The position numbers and the translations under genes were made by a program. A model generated the notes under the pieces. The model saw only the letters and a list, made by a program, of their open reading frames with translations. It had not been told where the DNA came from and searched no databases. DNA of 64,000 nt from Silene conica (lineage: Eukaryota > Streptophyta > Magnoliopsida > Caryophyllales > Caryophyllaceae): contig CM055319.2 of the NCBI GenBank assembly GCA_029255685.2, positions 14,478,247-14,542,246 of the forward strand. The letters are read 5' to 3'. Every line of letters begins with the position of its first letter. The first letter of the stretch is position 1. Shown here piece by piece: positions 18,986-30,200 of the stretch.

Positions 18986-19401
18986 ATTAACATAATTTGT
19001 ACGGCTGAAGATTTACGCGTTTGAACAAAACAAAACCAAGCCCACAAACAGTACTTACCTTCCTCCTTAAGATACTCTGTAAAAAATCCACCCCCGCGAA
19101 AAAAATCCCAAAAATCCGATTGAATCTTCCAATATTTTCTCATTAATGGGCGCTTAATTGATACAAAAATTGTTCGTGATGTACGCATCTTAAATCTTCA
19201 ACTTTTTTTTACTTGAATTATGTATGTACATGTAAATTCAATCAATTTTTTGATTTACCTGATTTTTTTCTGATTTGGGATTATTTTAATTTAATTGAAG
19301 GGGTTTAATGAATATTGAAGAACCCAGAATTTTGGAAGATCATGTCGGTGCAATTATTCCAGCTGAAATTAATCATGGCGCACAAACACCAGCTGATTTA
19401 A

Positions 19402-20276
19402 GTATGTTATATGATTAATCATCCTTCTCAATTTATTGATGCATGATCGTTCCTGATTTTGTTTTTTTTAATTCATTATATTTGCTAATAATCCTGGTAT
19501 CTAGATACATAATTGATGAGAATCTATGAATTATTATTTTACATCGTTTTAGTTTATTGCATGTATGATCTTTCATTTTTGTTTATTTGTATTAGTCATA
19601 ATTACTGATAATCATTGTTTCTAGAAAACATTGTTGATTATCATCACTAATTTCCTTATTTTTTATGTACGACAGTTCATGCTTGTTTTCGTGAATTCAT
19701 TAGTGTATCTAGAAACATAGATGATGATCATCTCTGATCTATGTATGTATATCTTGTAAACATATTGAATCATAACTCGTTCATTGATTATGTTTTGATA
19801 CAGTATAATTATTGATTAAACAATGTATGTAGAAGCATAATTAATGAGCACCACTGACTTGGAAATTTGATCACATTTAAATTTCTGTAATTATAGTGAT
19901 CTGATTCATTTGTTGTTTTCTTTTAATTAATGTAACTATCAATAGAAATTGATGCATCTGGATATGGTCGATTTCATATTCTTATACATACTACTACCTG
20001 ATGGATCATCGACAATAATAAGACGCACCTTCTGTTTGTATTCTGGACACGTTCTATTTTTACTTTATTAACGTACCTATCAGCTTTATTTACGCGTCTG
20101 TCCCTCTATATTAACATACCTATCAGCTTTCCTGTTGGTCGCTTCATGTATGAGCCAAGTGAAATGCTGGGAGAATATAAAGTCGTAAGAACAACTGTAA
20201 AAGAAAGTTTTCAAGGATATACTGTGTATGACCTAATTTTCATATTACATGATTAGATGTATAATGGATGAACCCT
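19402..20276 (+). other. first part of intron 1, MULE-A transposase
   Basis: AT-rich. Words such as ACGTACCTATCAGCTTTATT and ACGCGTCTGT recur here and again at 23735-23815 after CACTA-2. No exon seen. Confidence 0.6.
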
Positions 20277-20660
20277 CACTACTACAGAAAGCCTTAAGGA
20301 CATCGGACTTTTATGGTCAAGGACATCGGATTAGCAACCGATGTAGAGTTCGCTGATGTCCATTTTGGGTATCAAGGACATGGGTTGTGCAACCGATGTC
20401 CATTTGCTAATGCACATCGGATGTTTAAAACGTCTGATGTCCATCATCCTTATGCACATCATACTTTAGCTCACATCTGATGTCCATATGGTATTGCACA
20501 TCGGAGGTTTAATTAGTCTGATGTCCATCATTCTTATGCACATAATTCTTTAGCTTCACATCTGATGTCCATGTGTTATTGCACATCGGAGGTTTAATAA
20601 GTCTGATGTCCTTCATATTTATGCACATCATTCTTTAGCTGTAATCTGATGTCCATTTAT
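20277..20660. repeat. CACTA-2 left subterminal repeats
   Basis: About three tandem copies of an 85-100 bp unit containing GCACATCGGAGGTTTAAT and CTGATGTCC words in both orientations. The same ACCGATGTCC words recur at 23420-23668 at the right end. Confidence 0.88.
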
Positions 20661-21003
20661 GTTCTTTTTCTTTAAAAAAAAAGCTGGTACTGATGGTAAT
20701 TTGTACCACCAGTTACATTATTCAGATGCCAGCCAGACTGCCATACCATCAACCAAACAAACACAAATTCAAAGCGAAGCACGACAAAGTCGTTTGTCTT
20801 TTATTAAACAAGTTCAAAGCAAATCACGACAAAGGTCGGTCGTCTTTCATATACATTATCCAAATTCATCAACTAACCAAACATATAGGGTTATGCGTCA
20901 TTTTAGACGACATCTAAAATAGTCTAGAGATCACAAGTTCAACAACTAACCAAACATCGGCTTAGTTTGCAAAATTAAAGTACTACGTTACTAGCTAGAA
21001 AGA
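20661..21003. other. CACTA-2 internal DNA, no gene seen
   Basis: Contains several degenerate direct repeats around CAAAGCGAAGCACGACAAAG and CAAAGCAAATCACGACAAAG. Short frames here look spurious. Confidence 0.45.
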
Positions 21004-21087
21004 CTATGCACTTAGAAAATAGTCCGCCCACAAGTCCCTGACCTCGTCGATTTCTTCTTGGGAATATGGCAGTCGGTGTTTGAAAAC
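21004..21087 (-). pseudogene. captured terminal exon of unknown origin
   Basis: After an acceptor (TTTACAG) the frame reads VFKHRLPYSQEEIDEVRDLW... for 27 codons to a TAG at 21004-21006. The composition is protein-like and unlike the AT-rich surroundings. I do not recognise the family. Confidence 0.45.
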
Positions 21088-21948
21088 CTGTAAATAATAC
21101 ACAAAATTCTAGCTTTAATAAAAATACGGAAAAATAACTTCAACCGAGATTCGAGAGAGAGTGAATGATCCAACCCACAATTTAGAATGATGCAGAAGCA
21201 AAGAACAATTAATATGGAAGCAAAGTAAGGACGTAATACGTTCAAGCATGAAAATCAAGTTGAATAAGCATTCAATAAGGATATAGTCAGTAATCAGCTA
21301 AATGTATAAAAATAAAGAACAATTTATATACTCCTGGACCATAATTCATTAGAAGGCCATGCAACTCTGAGTGGTGACGCAATGAACATCCTGGCAAATT
21401 ACTCACTACAAAGTAAATGATGCAAGTCATTTGTCTTCGTTTGAGAGACAATTACAAATGTAAAGGACAGCTCTATCACCTGTTTTGGTTTATTTGCATA
21501 TTTTTGTCCTTCAAACATCCAAATGGGAAAAGATTAGAGAAATTACAATGAGAAACTACTGGTGTCCTAATTTCATACTTTATATATTGAAAATGAAGTT
21601 TAATTTTGCTAAAACAGTAAAGTGAAGATACAAGAATACATGATAATGAGGTGTATACTTCTCTTTTAAAAGGCAATCATGAGATGCTTTAGCAAGCATT
21701 AGTAAGGTTTTAATTTTTATGGTTCACTAGGAACAGTCATAAAACAACACAGTAGAACAATGAGTCAATGAGCAAAAGAACTATCACTCGAAAATATAAT
21801 CAACCATCCAAGCAAGCAGATAACATCACATGGATATCACCACGGATAGGTGCAGTGAAACGTATATTAAACCTATGGACTGCTAGTTCAGTCTCTGGCA
21901 ATATCTTTGAACGAATTAGAAGCAGCATAAATGTAAGGTAAGACTCAC

Positions 21949-22061
21949 CCTCTTGAAGCCAGGTTCCATGCTTCCTGAAAGAACGACCACAACAGGAGAT
22001 TCGCTACCAGTAAAACACATCAAAGCCTTCCATATTATCAAGGCAGAGGTAACAATCATCC
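21949..22061 (-). pseudogene. SEC11: captured exon of the signal peptidase catalytic subunit SEC11
   Basis: The frame reads [15 protein letters not shown], then [20 protein letters not shown], which I recognise as the plant SEC11 (SPC18/21) signal peptidase subunit: its transmembrane anchor followed by the SGSMEP motif with the catalytic Ser. SEC11 cleaves signal peptides at the endoplasmic reticulum. An acceptor (GTTAG) and a donor (GTGAGT) flank the exon, so genomic DNA with introns was captured. The following catalytic exons were not found, so this piece cannot encode an active enzyme. Confidence 0.88.
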
Positions 22062-22706
22062 CTAACAGAGAGAGTGAGACAAAATCAATTAGCAAATTCT
22101 TGTGCGAGCAAAAGAAGCGTCTCTTTTTTTGTGGGGGGGAGGAGGAGAGAATCAAATATCAAACAATCAAAATTTAGGCCAATTCTCAATATAAAGGATA
22201 GAAAAAAAGATTAATGCTATCTCAATGTTATTTAGCACCAATCTGTGACAATTTGACCCAAACAATATATGAATACGAAACAATGAAACCCTATTAGCCA
22301 ATTAATCTTTTCTTCCATAAAGACACCTCATTTCGGGTTCCAATAACACTCGTACACAATTGCAGGATGCTTAAAAATCTGAAACGAAGTATACATTATG
22401 CATAACTTGTGTACATTACATGATCCACTATCTCAACTACTGCTAAACATCATAGAAACGTTACAAGTTACGAAAACGGCGAAAAGAATCAAATACAAAT
22501 ACAACAACATTCCATAAAGGAAGACGAAATTGAGTTGAATTTCATATTGAAAAGTGTGAAAATGAGAATGTAAAATGAATTACAAAGAAATCCCCACTGG
22601 TGTATAACTCCATAGTTTACTAAATCTGAATTAGAATAAGCTGACACACGTCCCTTCTGCAACAATGTCTGCTTATTAACACCAATTTACAATTAACGCA
22701 GACCAT

Positions 22707-22783
22707 GTCTTCTCCTTCGTCTCACAGTACCCAAGCAAATCAATGATATTTAGGTGTTTAAGAGAACGCAATTTCAACTCATT
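22707..22783 (-). pseudogene. captured kinase-like exon fragment
   Basis: After an acceptor (CTGCAG) the frame reads NELKLRSLKHLNIIDLLGYC then ETKEKTW. This resembles the alpha-C to beta-4 part of plant receptor-like kinases (L..L.H.NI..LLGYC). It is only about 26 codons, so the assignment is moderate. Confidence 0.5.
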
Positions 22784-23419
22784 CTGCAGTTTAAATTTAT
22801 AAATATATAAGTATAAGTATAAGAGAACAATGGTGGAAAACATGGTACCTGAACTCAGCCCCAATTTTCTGCTACGCTTAAAAACCTAGGAAAATCAGTA
22901 GAAAAGGAATTATCCCCAAATTAAAATCAAATTTAATTGAAAAATTGTAGTAGTGAATCAAACAACAACAGTAGTGGGCGAAGCTGAAAATCAGCCAAAT
23001 ACCAAAACCCCCAAATCGAAATAAAGAGAAACCCTAATTTCGTTAATTGAAGCTGAATTTAACAAATTAAAAAAGAAAAAGAAGTAGGAATACTTACTTC
23101 AAGACGGAGAATCCACAATAATGCAAATAGAACAAGGAGAAGAACGAATATTTAACAGAAACTCGAATTTATGCAAACCCTAATATGTAAGTCACTCAAA
23201 AACTGAATTGTAGGGATGAAAAATTAGAGGACGAGTTTGTTTAATTTGAATAATTAAGTGAAGGAGATGTGTTTATAAGGGGATTTGCAGGTTTAAATGG
23301 TGAAATTTTGAAGGAATTATGAAAATGTTGAAAAAATTGTGAAAGGAAAGGAGAGAAAGAGTGAAAAGAAGAATGAAAGACGACACTGACGAGGGTTTTA
23401 TGTTTTGCGCGTTTTTTAC
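22784..23419 (-). other. CACTA-2 right internal DNA
   Basis: No exon recognised. AT-rich with AACCCTAATTTCG and GAAAGGAAAGGAGAG stretches that could be the 5' region of the captured gene. Confidence 0.4.
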
Positions 23420-26013
23420 AACAACAATTAACATCGGCTTACTTAAATAACTGATGTCCTTGATCAATTAATGTACATGGGTTGTCATTTAGTCTGATGT
23501 GCATTAAAATCAATACTTATGGACATCGGTTTGAAATAGAAACCGATGTCCTTTATTTTATAAGGACATCATATTTTTGTAATCAACTGATGTGCAAATT
23601 AATTACATCAGATTTTGGAAAAATCTGATGTCCATTAACCGATGTCCTTAAGGGTTTCTGTAGTACTGCCTTAAGGACTGATCTTTGTGCTTCATCTTTT
23701 TTGATGAAGCCTGACAGTAGAGGTTTTAAACCATATTTTGTACGCGTCTGCTCACGTATCTTTTAATTGATTAACGTACCTATTAACTTTATTTATGCGT
23801 CTGTTTACAAATGTTTTTACCATATGCTTGCATCTAGATGTGGACCCACTATTGATTGAGTCGACTCCCAAGGAAATGGTGCCTGTTTGCGCGCCTAGTT
23901 TGATACCGGTTGTGGGGATGCGTTTTAGCAGCCTGGAACAGGGGATGCAATATTACCATAACTATGCTGCCAGTTCTGGTTTTAAAATGAGAAAGTCGAC
24001 ACAAAGAATTACGCGCGGGGTGGTTGTGACTAAATATTGTGTATGTAGTAAAGCGGGTGAAAGCAAACACAAGGGGATGGTTAAAAAAAGACAAAAGACT
24101 AGAATTTTATGTAATGCAAAAATATTTTTTCGAAGAACTACTGACGGACAGTATGTGATAGCCGACTTCCATGAAGGTCATTCACACCTTCTATCTACCC
24201 CCAATACAGTTGTCCATCTGACCGAATCAAGAGAGCTAACTATACTACACAAAACTATGATTTTTGAGAATTCCAAAGTAAATAAAGGGTCTGTGCAGAG
24301 TTTCCGAATGTTTAAGGAATATGTTAAAGGATATAGGAATGTTGGAGCATCGCTAGAGGATTTTAAGAACTACTGGAGGGATTTGAAACAATTTATAAAA
24401 GGTTATGATGCTCAAATGATGATTGAGAATTTCATGCATAAAAAAGCTATGTGTAGCTCTTTTTTCTTTGATTTCGATTTTGATGAACGTGGACGACTCT
24501 CTCGAGTTTTTTGGGCTGACCCTATTTCAATAAAAAATTACCGTCTTTTTGGTGATATGACGTCCTTCGACACAACCTTCAATATGAACACTTATAAGAT
24601 GATTTTTGCACCTTTTACTGGGGTCGACCATCACAAAAACTGCGTGACATTTGGAGCAGGTCTCCTCAGAAATGAGACTGATGACGGCTTTGAATGGTAG
24701 TTCCGGTCTTTTCTGACCGCCATGAGTAATAAGTACCCTGTGTGTATTATCACTGACCAAGATTTAGGCATAAAGGCTGGAATTGGAACCATTTTCGGCG
24801 ACAAAACACACCACAGGTACTGCATGTGGCATATAATGAAGAAACTACCCGATAAGATTGGCTCTACTATTTATAGGGATACTGATTTCATGAAGGAACT
24901 GTGTTCCTGTGTTTGGGCAGAGGACATTGAACTACCTGAGTTTGAGAAACAGTGGTGTTTGACCATATCCTCACACGGTTTAAATGATAATGAATGGTTA
25001 ACTTCAATGTTTGCCATAAGGACTTCTTGGATCCCCGCCTATTTCAGAGATTTATTTTTAGGTGGACTCATGAGAACCACGTCTAGATCTGAATCCGAAA
25101 CAACTTTTTTGGGAATTTCATGAATCCAAACTTAACATTGGTGGAGTTCTCGATGCGATTTGAGAGCGCTATGGATGCTCAACGATGGAAACAGTCCAAA
25201 TTGATTGCTGAGTCAAAAAACTCCTTCCCCAATCTGGAAACACCCCACCCTTTAGAGAAAGATGCTTCTGATTTCTACACACCGGTCATATTTTCTGAAT
25301 TTCAACTTGAGTGGAAAGCTGCTTGTTTCACATGTGGCTTGAAATTATCTGTTGATCGCGACATCTCCATTATTGATCGCGATAGTAATAAAGTATCCAA
25401 TGTGCATTTCAATTCTGACGGCCTGAAACTGAAATGTTCGTGCAAAAAGTTTGAGAGGCATGGTATTCTATGCCGACACATGCTTTATGTGTTGAAGGAA
25501 AATGGGATCGAAAAAGTCCCGACTCAATACCTGTTAGGAAGGTGGGGCAAAATGGCTACATGTCAGACGGGATGCCTACCTGAAACATTACTGAAAGATT
25601 GCAACACCTTAGATGTACAGAAAACCAAGATTGGGAACCTATGGTCTGAAGTATTCTCGTGTGTGACACTCGCTGAACAGCAGCCCGAATATGTGGACGA
25701 TTTAATGAGTATCCTTAAATGTTTCAGGGACAAACTTACCTCACCAAGTGATATACCTGAGTGTAGCATTTCCAGAAGCAAGGCTAATAAGTTGAGGGAC
25801 AAAAATAAGGAACTTGAAATGTTGTTGGGTACAAAAATACCGACTGAAGTTGTCGTCTTACCTCCTATACAGTCAAAAACTAAAGGATCTGGAAAGCGAT
25901 TTAAATCCCGAAAGGAACAAGCTACGAATGAACATAAGAAACATCCGAGAAAATGCAATGTTTGTGGCAAAATGGGATTCCATGATAGTCGGAATTGTCC
26001 TCGGAAAGCATAA

Positions 26014-27281
26014 ATCCTAGTACCCAATGTTTCTGATTGCTGTAATATATCTTACTCAATTTCTCAAATTATGTGCATCTTTATTTGATTTCTTACTTGC
26101 CCATAATTGTATATAAATTTAACACATTTTTTATGGTGTATGGATTTGACAGATATAAACATATGTGATTGATTCTGAGATCAAAAGAATTGCTCATGGT
26201 GATTGCTCGCAGAAGACTTCGAATGCTACTCTGGATCAACATAAACAAAAGTAGAATTTTATGTTTTGGATTTATCAAATATTTGTGGCTGCCGATTTCT
26301 TGTTATACCTGTACCTACAACATACAATAAGTGTATCTACAGATTTTTGATATACAATCACTAAATTTGTGCATTCCTTTTAGTAGCCGCTTCGTAAAAT
26401 TTAAAATAGCTGACAAATGCATTCCTTTTAGTAGCCGCTCGTAAAAAATTTAAAATAGCTGCTGAATTTGTCCGATTCATAAATGTACCTACAATATACA
26501 AAAATTTGTATCTATATACTTTTTATGACACACGACCTTTTTAGGGCGTTAAACCGTTCCTCAAAACACAAACGATCATATTGACATCATCGAAATCCAT
26601 TGCCAGTTTTTGTAATTTAACAGCGATTTTTTTTAATTTAAAGGGGATCCTTCTAGGGAATATGCACATTTAACTACTCATTTAAAAAAAATGATGGCAT
26701 GATGGTGTCATAAACATAATATTACTAATGATTATGATCATCAAATCGATGATGGTGTCCGCTTTAAAATACTTTTCTTGATAGTGTCATAACATAATAT
26801 TACTAATTAATAAGGGTGCTTCTGGGCGATATGCACTTTTCATGATTGGGGTTGTAACCGCAACTATCTGCCTTATAACACACGTAGTTATTCACAATGT
26901 GCTACGCTTAGATTAATTTATGCATCTGCATGCTTTGTATATGTACCTACAGTATCCAAAATATGTATCTGACTAATTTTTTATGATTAAAATTTGTTGG
27001 GTGCAAAAACTATGTGATTGATTCCTCAAATCAAACGATCATACTGACCTGTTACCAGTATAAAGCTAAAAATGAGTCAATAGGCCACATCAATTACACG
27101 CCAAGACTTGAATTCTCATTATATACACTGCTTTCGACATCCCGCCATCCTCAATTCGTTAGTTTGTTCGTTCATTCATCCATTTTTTACATTATGTAAG
27201 TATACTTGTGATCAAACAGATCTAAATTTGTTGCACCAAAACAACATGTGCCTTACGAAAAAATTACACAACAAATTACAA
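26014..27281. other. non-coding DNA between the convergent MULE-A genes
   Basis: Shared 3' region. Words like TGTACCTACAATATACAAAA followed by TTGTATCTA recur at about 26310, 26490 and 26945. A segment with GCATTCCTTTTAGTAGCCGC is directly repeated at about 26373 and 26418, and ATGGTGTC/CATAATATTACTAAT words repeat at 26700-26810. Confidence 0.55.
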
Positions 27282-30200
27282 TCATATTGACCCAAACGGT
27301 ATTTCCTCACTAGACTCGTACGACACTTCCATGACACCCTCCTGCTCATTGCGCACTTCCATGAACTAGAAAATCTGCATAAGTCATTACGATCAGAGAT
27401 ATAAAAAAACACACGACATTTAACCTGATGGGAAATAATAATCAATGAAGAAACAGTAAATTGGCGTTTATACCTTTCTTTTGTTTTCCTGCCATCGTAA
27501 CAATCGAACTGCAACCGTCTTCCTATACGCAGCCATCGCCTGTGTATGTATATAGGGAAAACAACATGATTTTTGAAACATAGAAACACAGGTTTCCATC
27601 ACACAAGGAAGGTTGAATACATCTAAACCATTTCCTTGCTAATCATTGTCATAAGCGCGCGTCTTTAACGGTCATATTAACCAGCAGATTTCCAACAAAA
27701 CACATGAAACCCAATATAAAAACCATATAAAACCCCTGAACTACAACTTGCTCAAAACAATGATGATGCAGTGTAAATACAAAAGCTAACCCGTGTTCGT
27801 TAACCCATCTTAAACAAAATTCGTGCTCAAACAAAATTCGTGCTCAAACAAAACCAACATTGCATCAGAAAATTAAAATGACAAACATCATCGTATAACA
27901 TCATAAAAATGCGAAGTAGATGAACAACCAAAATATACACAAACCTTATAATATCCCTTATCTTCCCACAGAGATCTGTTGTGGCCAGCTTCCAACCATT
28001 TCAGAACATAAACACCACAATCATGCCTTCGCCACCATCAACAAAACAGAAAAATCTAATTAGAAAAAATACCTTCTGATGTAATCAAGATGCGTCAAAA
28101 AGAATAAAATAGTTTGTACTTACACATTTTGTTGTTGAGGGGTAGAAAAATATGTGAATTCAGCTAGAGGGACACTTGCAAAGTGTTTGTACCCATTTGA
28201 TCGGCATAAAATCTCGACGACATTCCGTACCTACCAGACACAGAAACAACAACCATATTTACCATATACGTTTACATCTAAAAATTAAAATGGACACCTG
28301 TTCACAGCCACCATATTGTAATGATACGTACCACTTCTGCAGCAATATCCACGTCAGCTTGACTGTTTTTAGTACGTAACGAGTTCAGAATATAATTCTG
28401 CTTCATATCCAAATCACAAACGCAAAGGAACCAATGCTCGTTTTCAATGATAGGTATAAAGATCTGAAAACACAAAATGCTATACTACTAAGTTGACTAA
28501 ACAAACAACATTACTCGCTGTATTCAATACCCTAAATTGATGCTTTAATGAATGAGTAAAAATACTTACGGCTTTGACACACGTCCCGTCCTTTGGCATA
28601 TATGACGTCTTTATGTAGTTGCGCCCAAGAGTCTTGTCTTTCTTTGGATTAAGGTGCTGCGATTAATAACAATCTTAAAAAACATTCCAGATACGTGACA
28701 AACACCCCCGACAAACTACCTGACAAAACTGCAATTCAAAACTAATAAATAGGTCATACTCACCCGTGCTATTGTTGGAACGTATAACAGCTCCGGTGAT
28801 AGGAACGTTGAGTAAATTCCGAACAGATCAATCACCTATAAAATAAAAAGGAGAAAAAATCACTATAATAACCAGTACGAAAAAATAAAATGCAGATAGT
28901 CAGGAACATAATATGGCTTAGGAGTTAGGACATAGCACACAAAACATATCACTAATCCATTTTCGAGGTTTCAAAGAAGATAACCCCATCTTTGTTACTT
29001 GCCCAAAATTTGTATCAACCACTACCTCACTGTAAAAAAAAAAGACGCATCCGAAATATCAGCATAATGGAACACACAGATACCCAAATAAGAACTAATA
29101 CCTGAAAACCAACTGATTTAATAAGAAAACTAAAACAAATGGTATTTACTGTGCTTCTGCATCTCCCTTGGCCCGAAGAAACGCGTAATCCAATAGTTGC
29201 GCATCTGAATACTTCACGTCATGTTCAACAGCTTGCTTCCTTTAAAACACATGAATGAATAATATTAAGTCCAAACACCCACAATCGTTATCAATTAAAA
29301 CACATGAATGAATAAGATATCTTTAAAACACATGAATGAATAAGATATCTTTAGTAGTGAGAACAGTTTGCTTACCCGGTTTTAATGTTAAGACGCCTTG
29401 CAGCCACCATAACTTGTTTTGCTATTTCGTTTTCGGTGCATGAGATTATAGCAAAACAGTACTTCAACTTATGTTTGAATAAGATCTTGTCCACTGCGGC
29501 TTCTGGCCTGGACTGCACATTGCAAGGCATGGTACCATGTTAATACAGAAATACATATCTATTTCGCTTATTACTGTGTCAACTAACATACGAACCCCTT
29601 CTTATATTGATAACTTGTCCTTTAAGGGCTAGTCGGCCCCCTGCATACGTCTCCATGTAACACATCAGGTATATACCGTCATCCACATTATCCATCGCGT
29701 GCGTTTTGGGCACATACTCTTCACATTTGAAAAATTGGACTTCCCTGAATCTGCTTGACCTAGCTACCATCTCACGTTGGATAAACCTCCGCTATGGGGA
29801 TATCAAAAAACACATGTCGACGGATTTATTAATGATGCACATATCCATATATACCAGCCATTCAAACAAAAACAACAAAAAAAATGAATTGAAATACTAA
29901 CCACGTCCTGGACAGATTTGATGAAGTTTATTGTCATATGACGCATTGGATGGAGAACTCCGATTTTTCGGGTCATGAAGTTGACGCAAATCAGATGAGG
30001 CTGGCTAGATGTGAATGGAAAGAACATCTGTATTTATCAAAACATGTAGAAGACTTAATTAAAAGCACAAGAACAACCAAACCCTAACAGCTATTACCCG
30101 CAAACTTAACCACCTATAACATATAAACATCTATATATCTCACCAGTTTCAATTTCTCGTAGTCGGTACTATCTTGACATGTAATTCCCTAAAAGTTATG

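Larger units (their letters stand above)
20277..23668 (-). mobile_element. CACTA-2, Pack-CACTA carrying host gene fragments (3392 bp)
   Basis: Left end CACTACTACAGAAAGCC and right end (reverse complement) CAGTACTACAGAAACCC continue into CTTAAGGACATCGG. Flanks are a 3-bp target duplication, CCT at 20274-20276 and 23669-23671, the CACTA hallmark. No transposase is present. Minus-strand exons with splice sites match host proteins: a SEC11 exon, a kinase-like exon, and a terminal exon of unknown origin. It inserted in intron 1 of the MULE-A transposase. Confidence 0.9.
19308..26013 (+). pseudogene. MULE-A transposase, FAR1-type, with one stop and one frameshift
   Basis: Exon 1 is 19308-19401 (starts MNIEEPRILEDHVG; donor GTATGT). 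Exon 2 begins at 23838 after CATCTAG and runs to 26013. It encodes a FAR1 DNA-binding domain (MRFSSLEQGMQYYHNYA), an MULE transposase core (SFDTTFNMNTYKM, then IITDQDLGIKAG, then YCMWHIMKKL), a SWIM zinc finger (CSCKKFERHGILCRH) and a C-terminal CCHC finger (CNVCGKMGFHDSRNC). An in-frame TAG at 24698-24700 follows GFEW, inside the core. At the T6 run 25105-25110 the frame slips; one more T would restore it. The gene is probably dead. Confidence 0.88.

Noticed and set aside
20659..20922. 87-codon frame in CACTA-2
   Set aside because: It starts in a T/A homopolymer and covers degenerate direct repeats; no splice or domain support.
21949..22061. Functional signal peptidase gene
   Set aside because: Only one exon is recognisable; later catalytic exons are missing and the exon lies inside a CACTA element.
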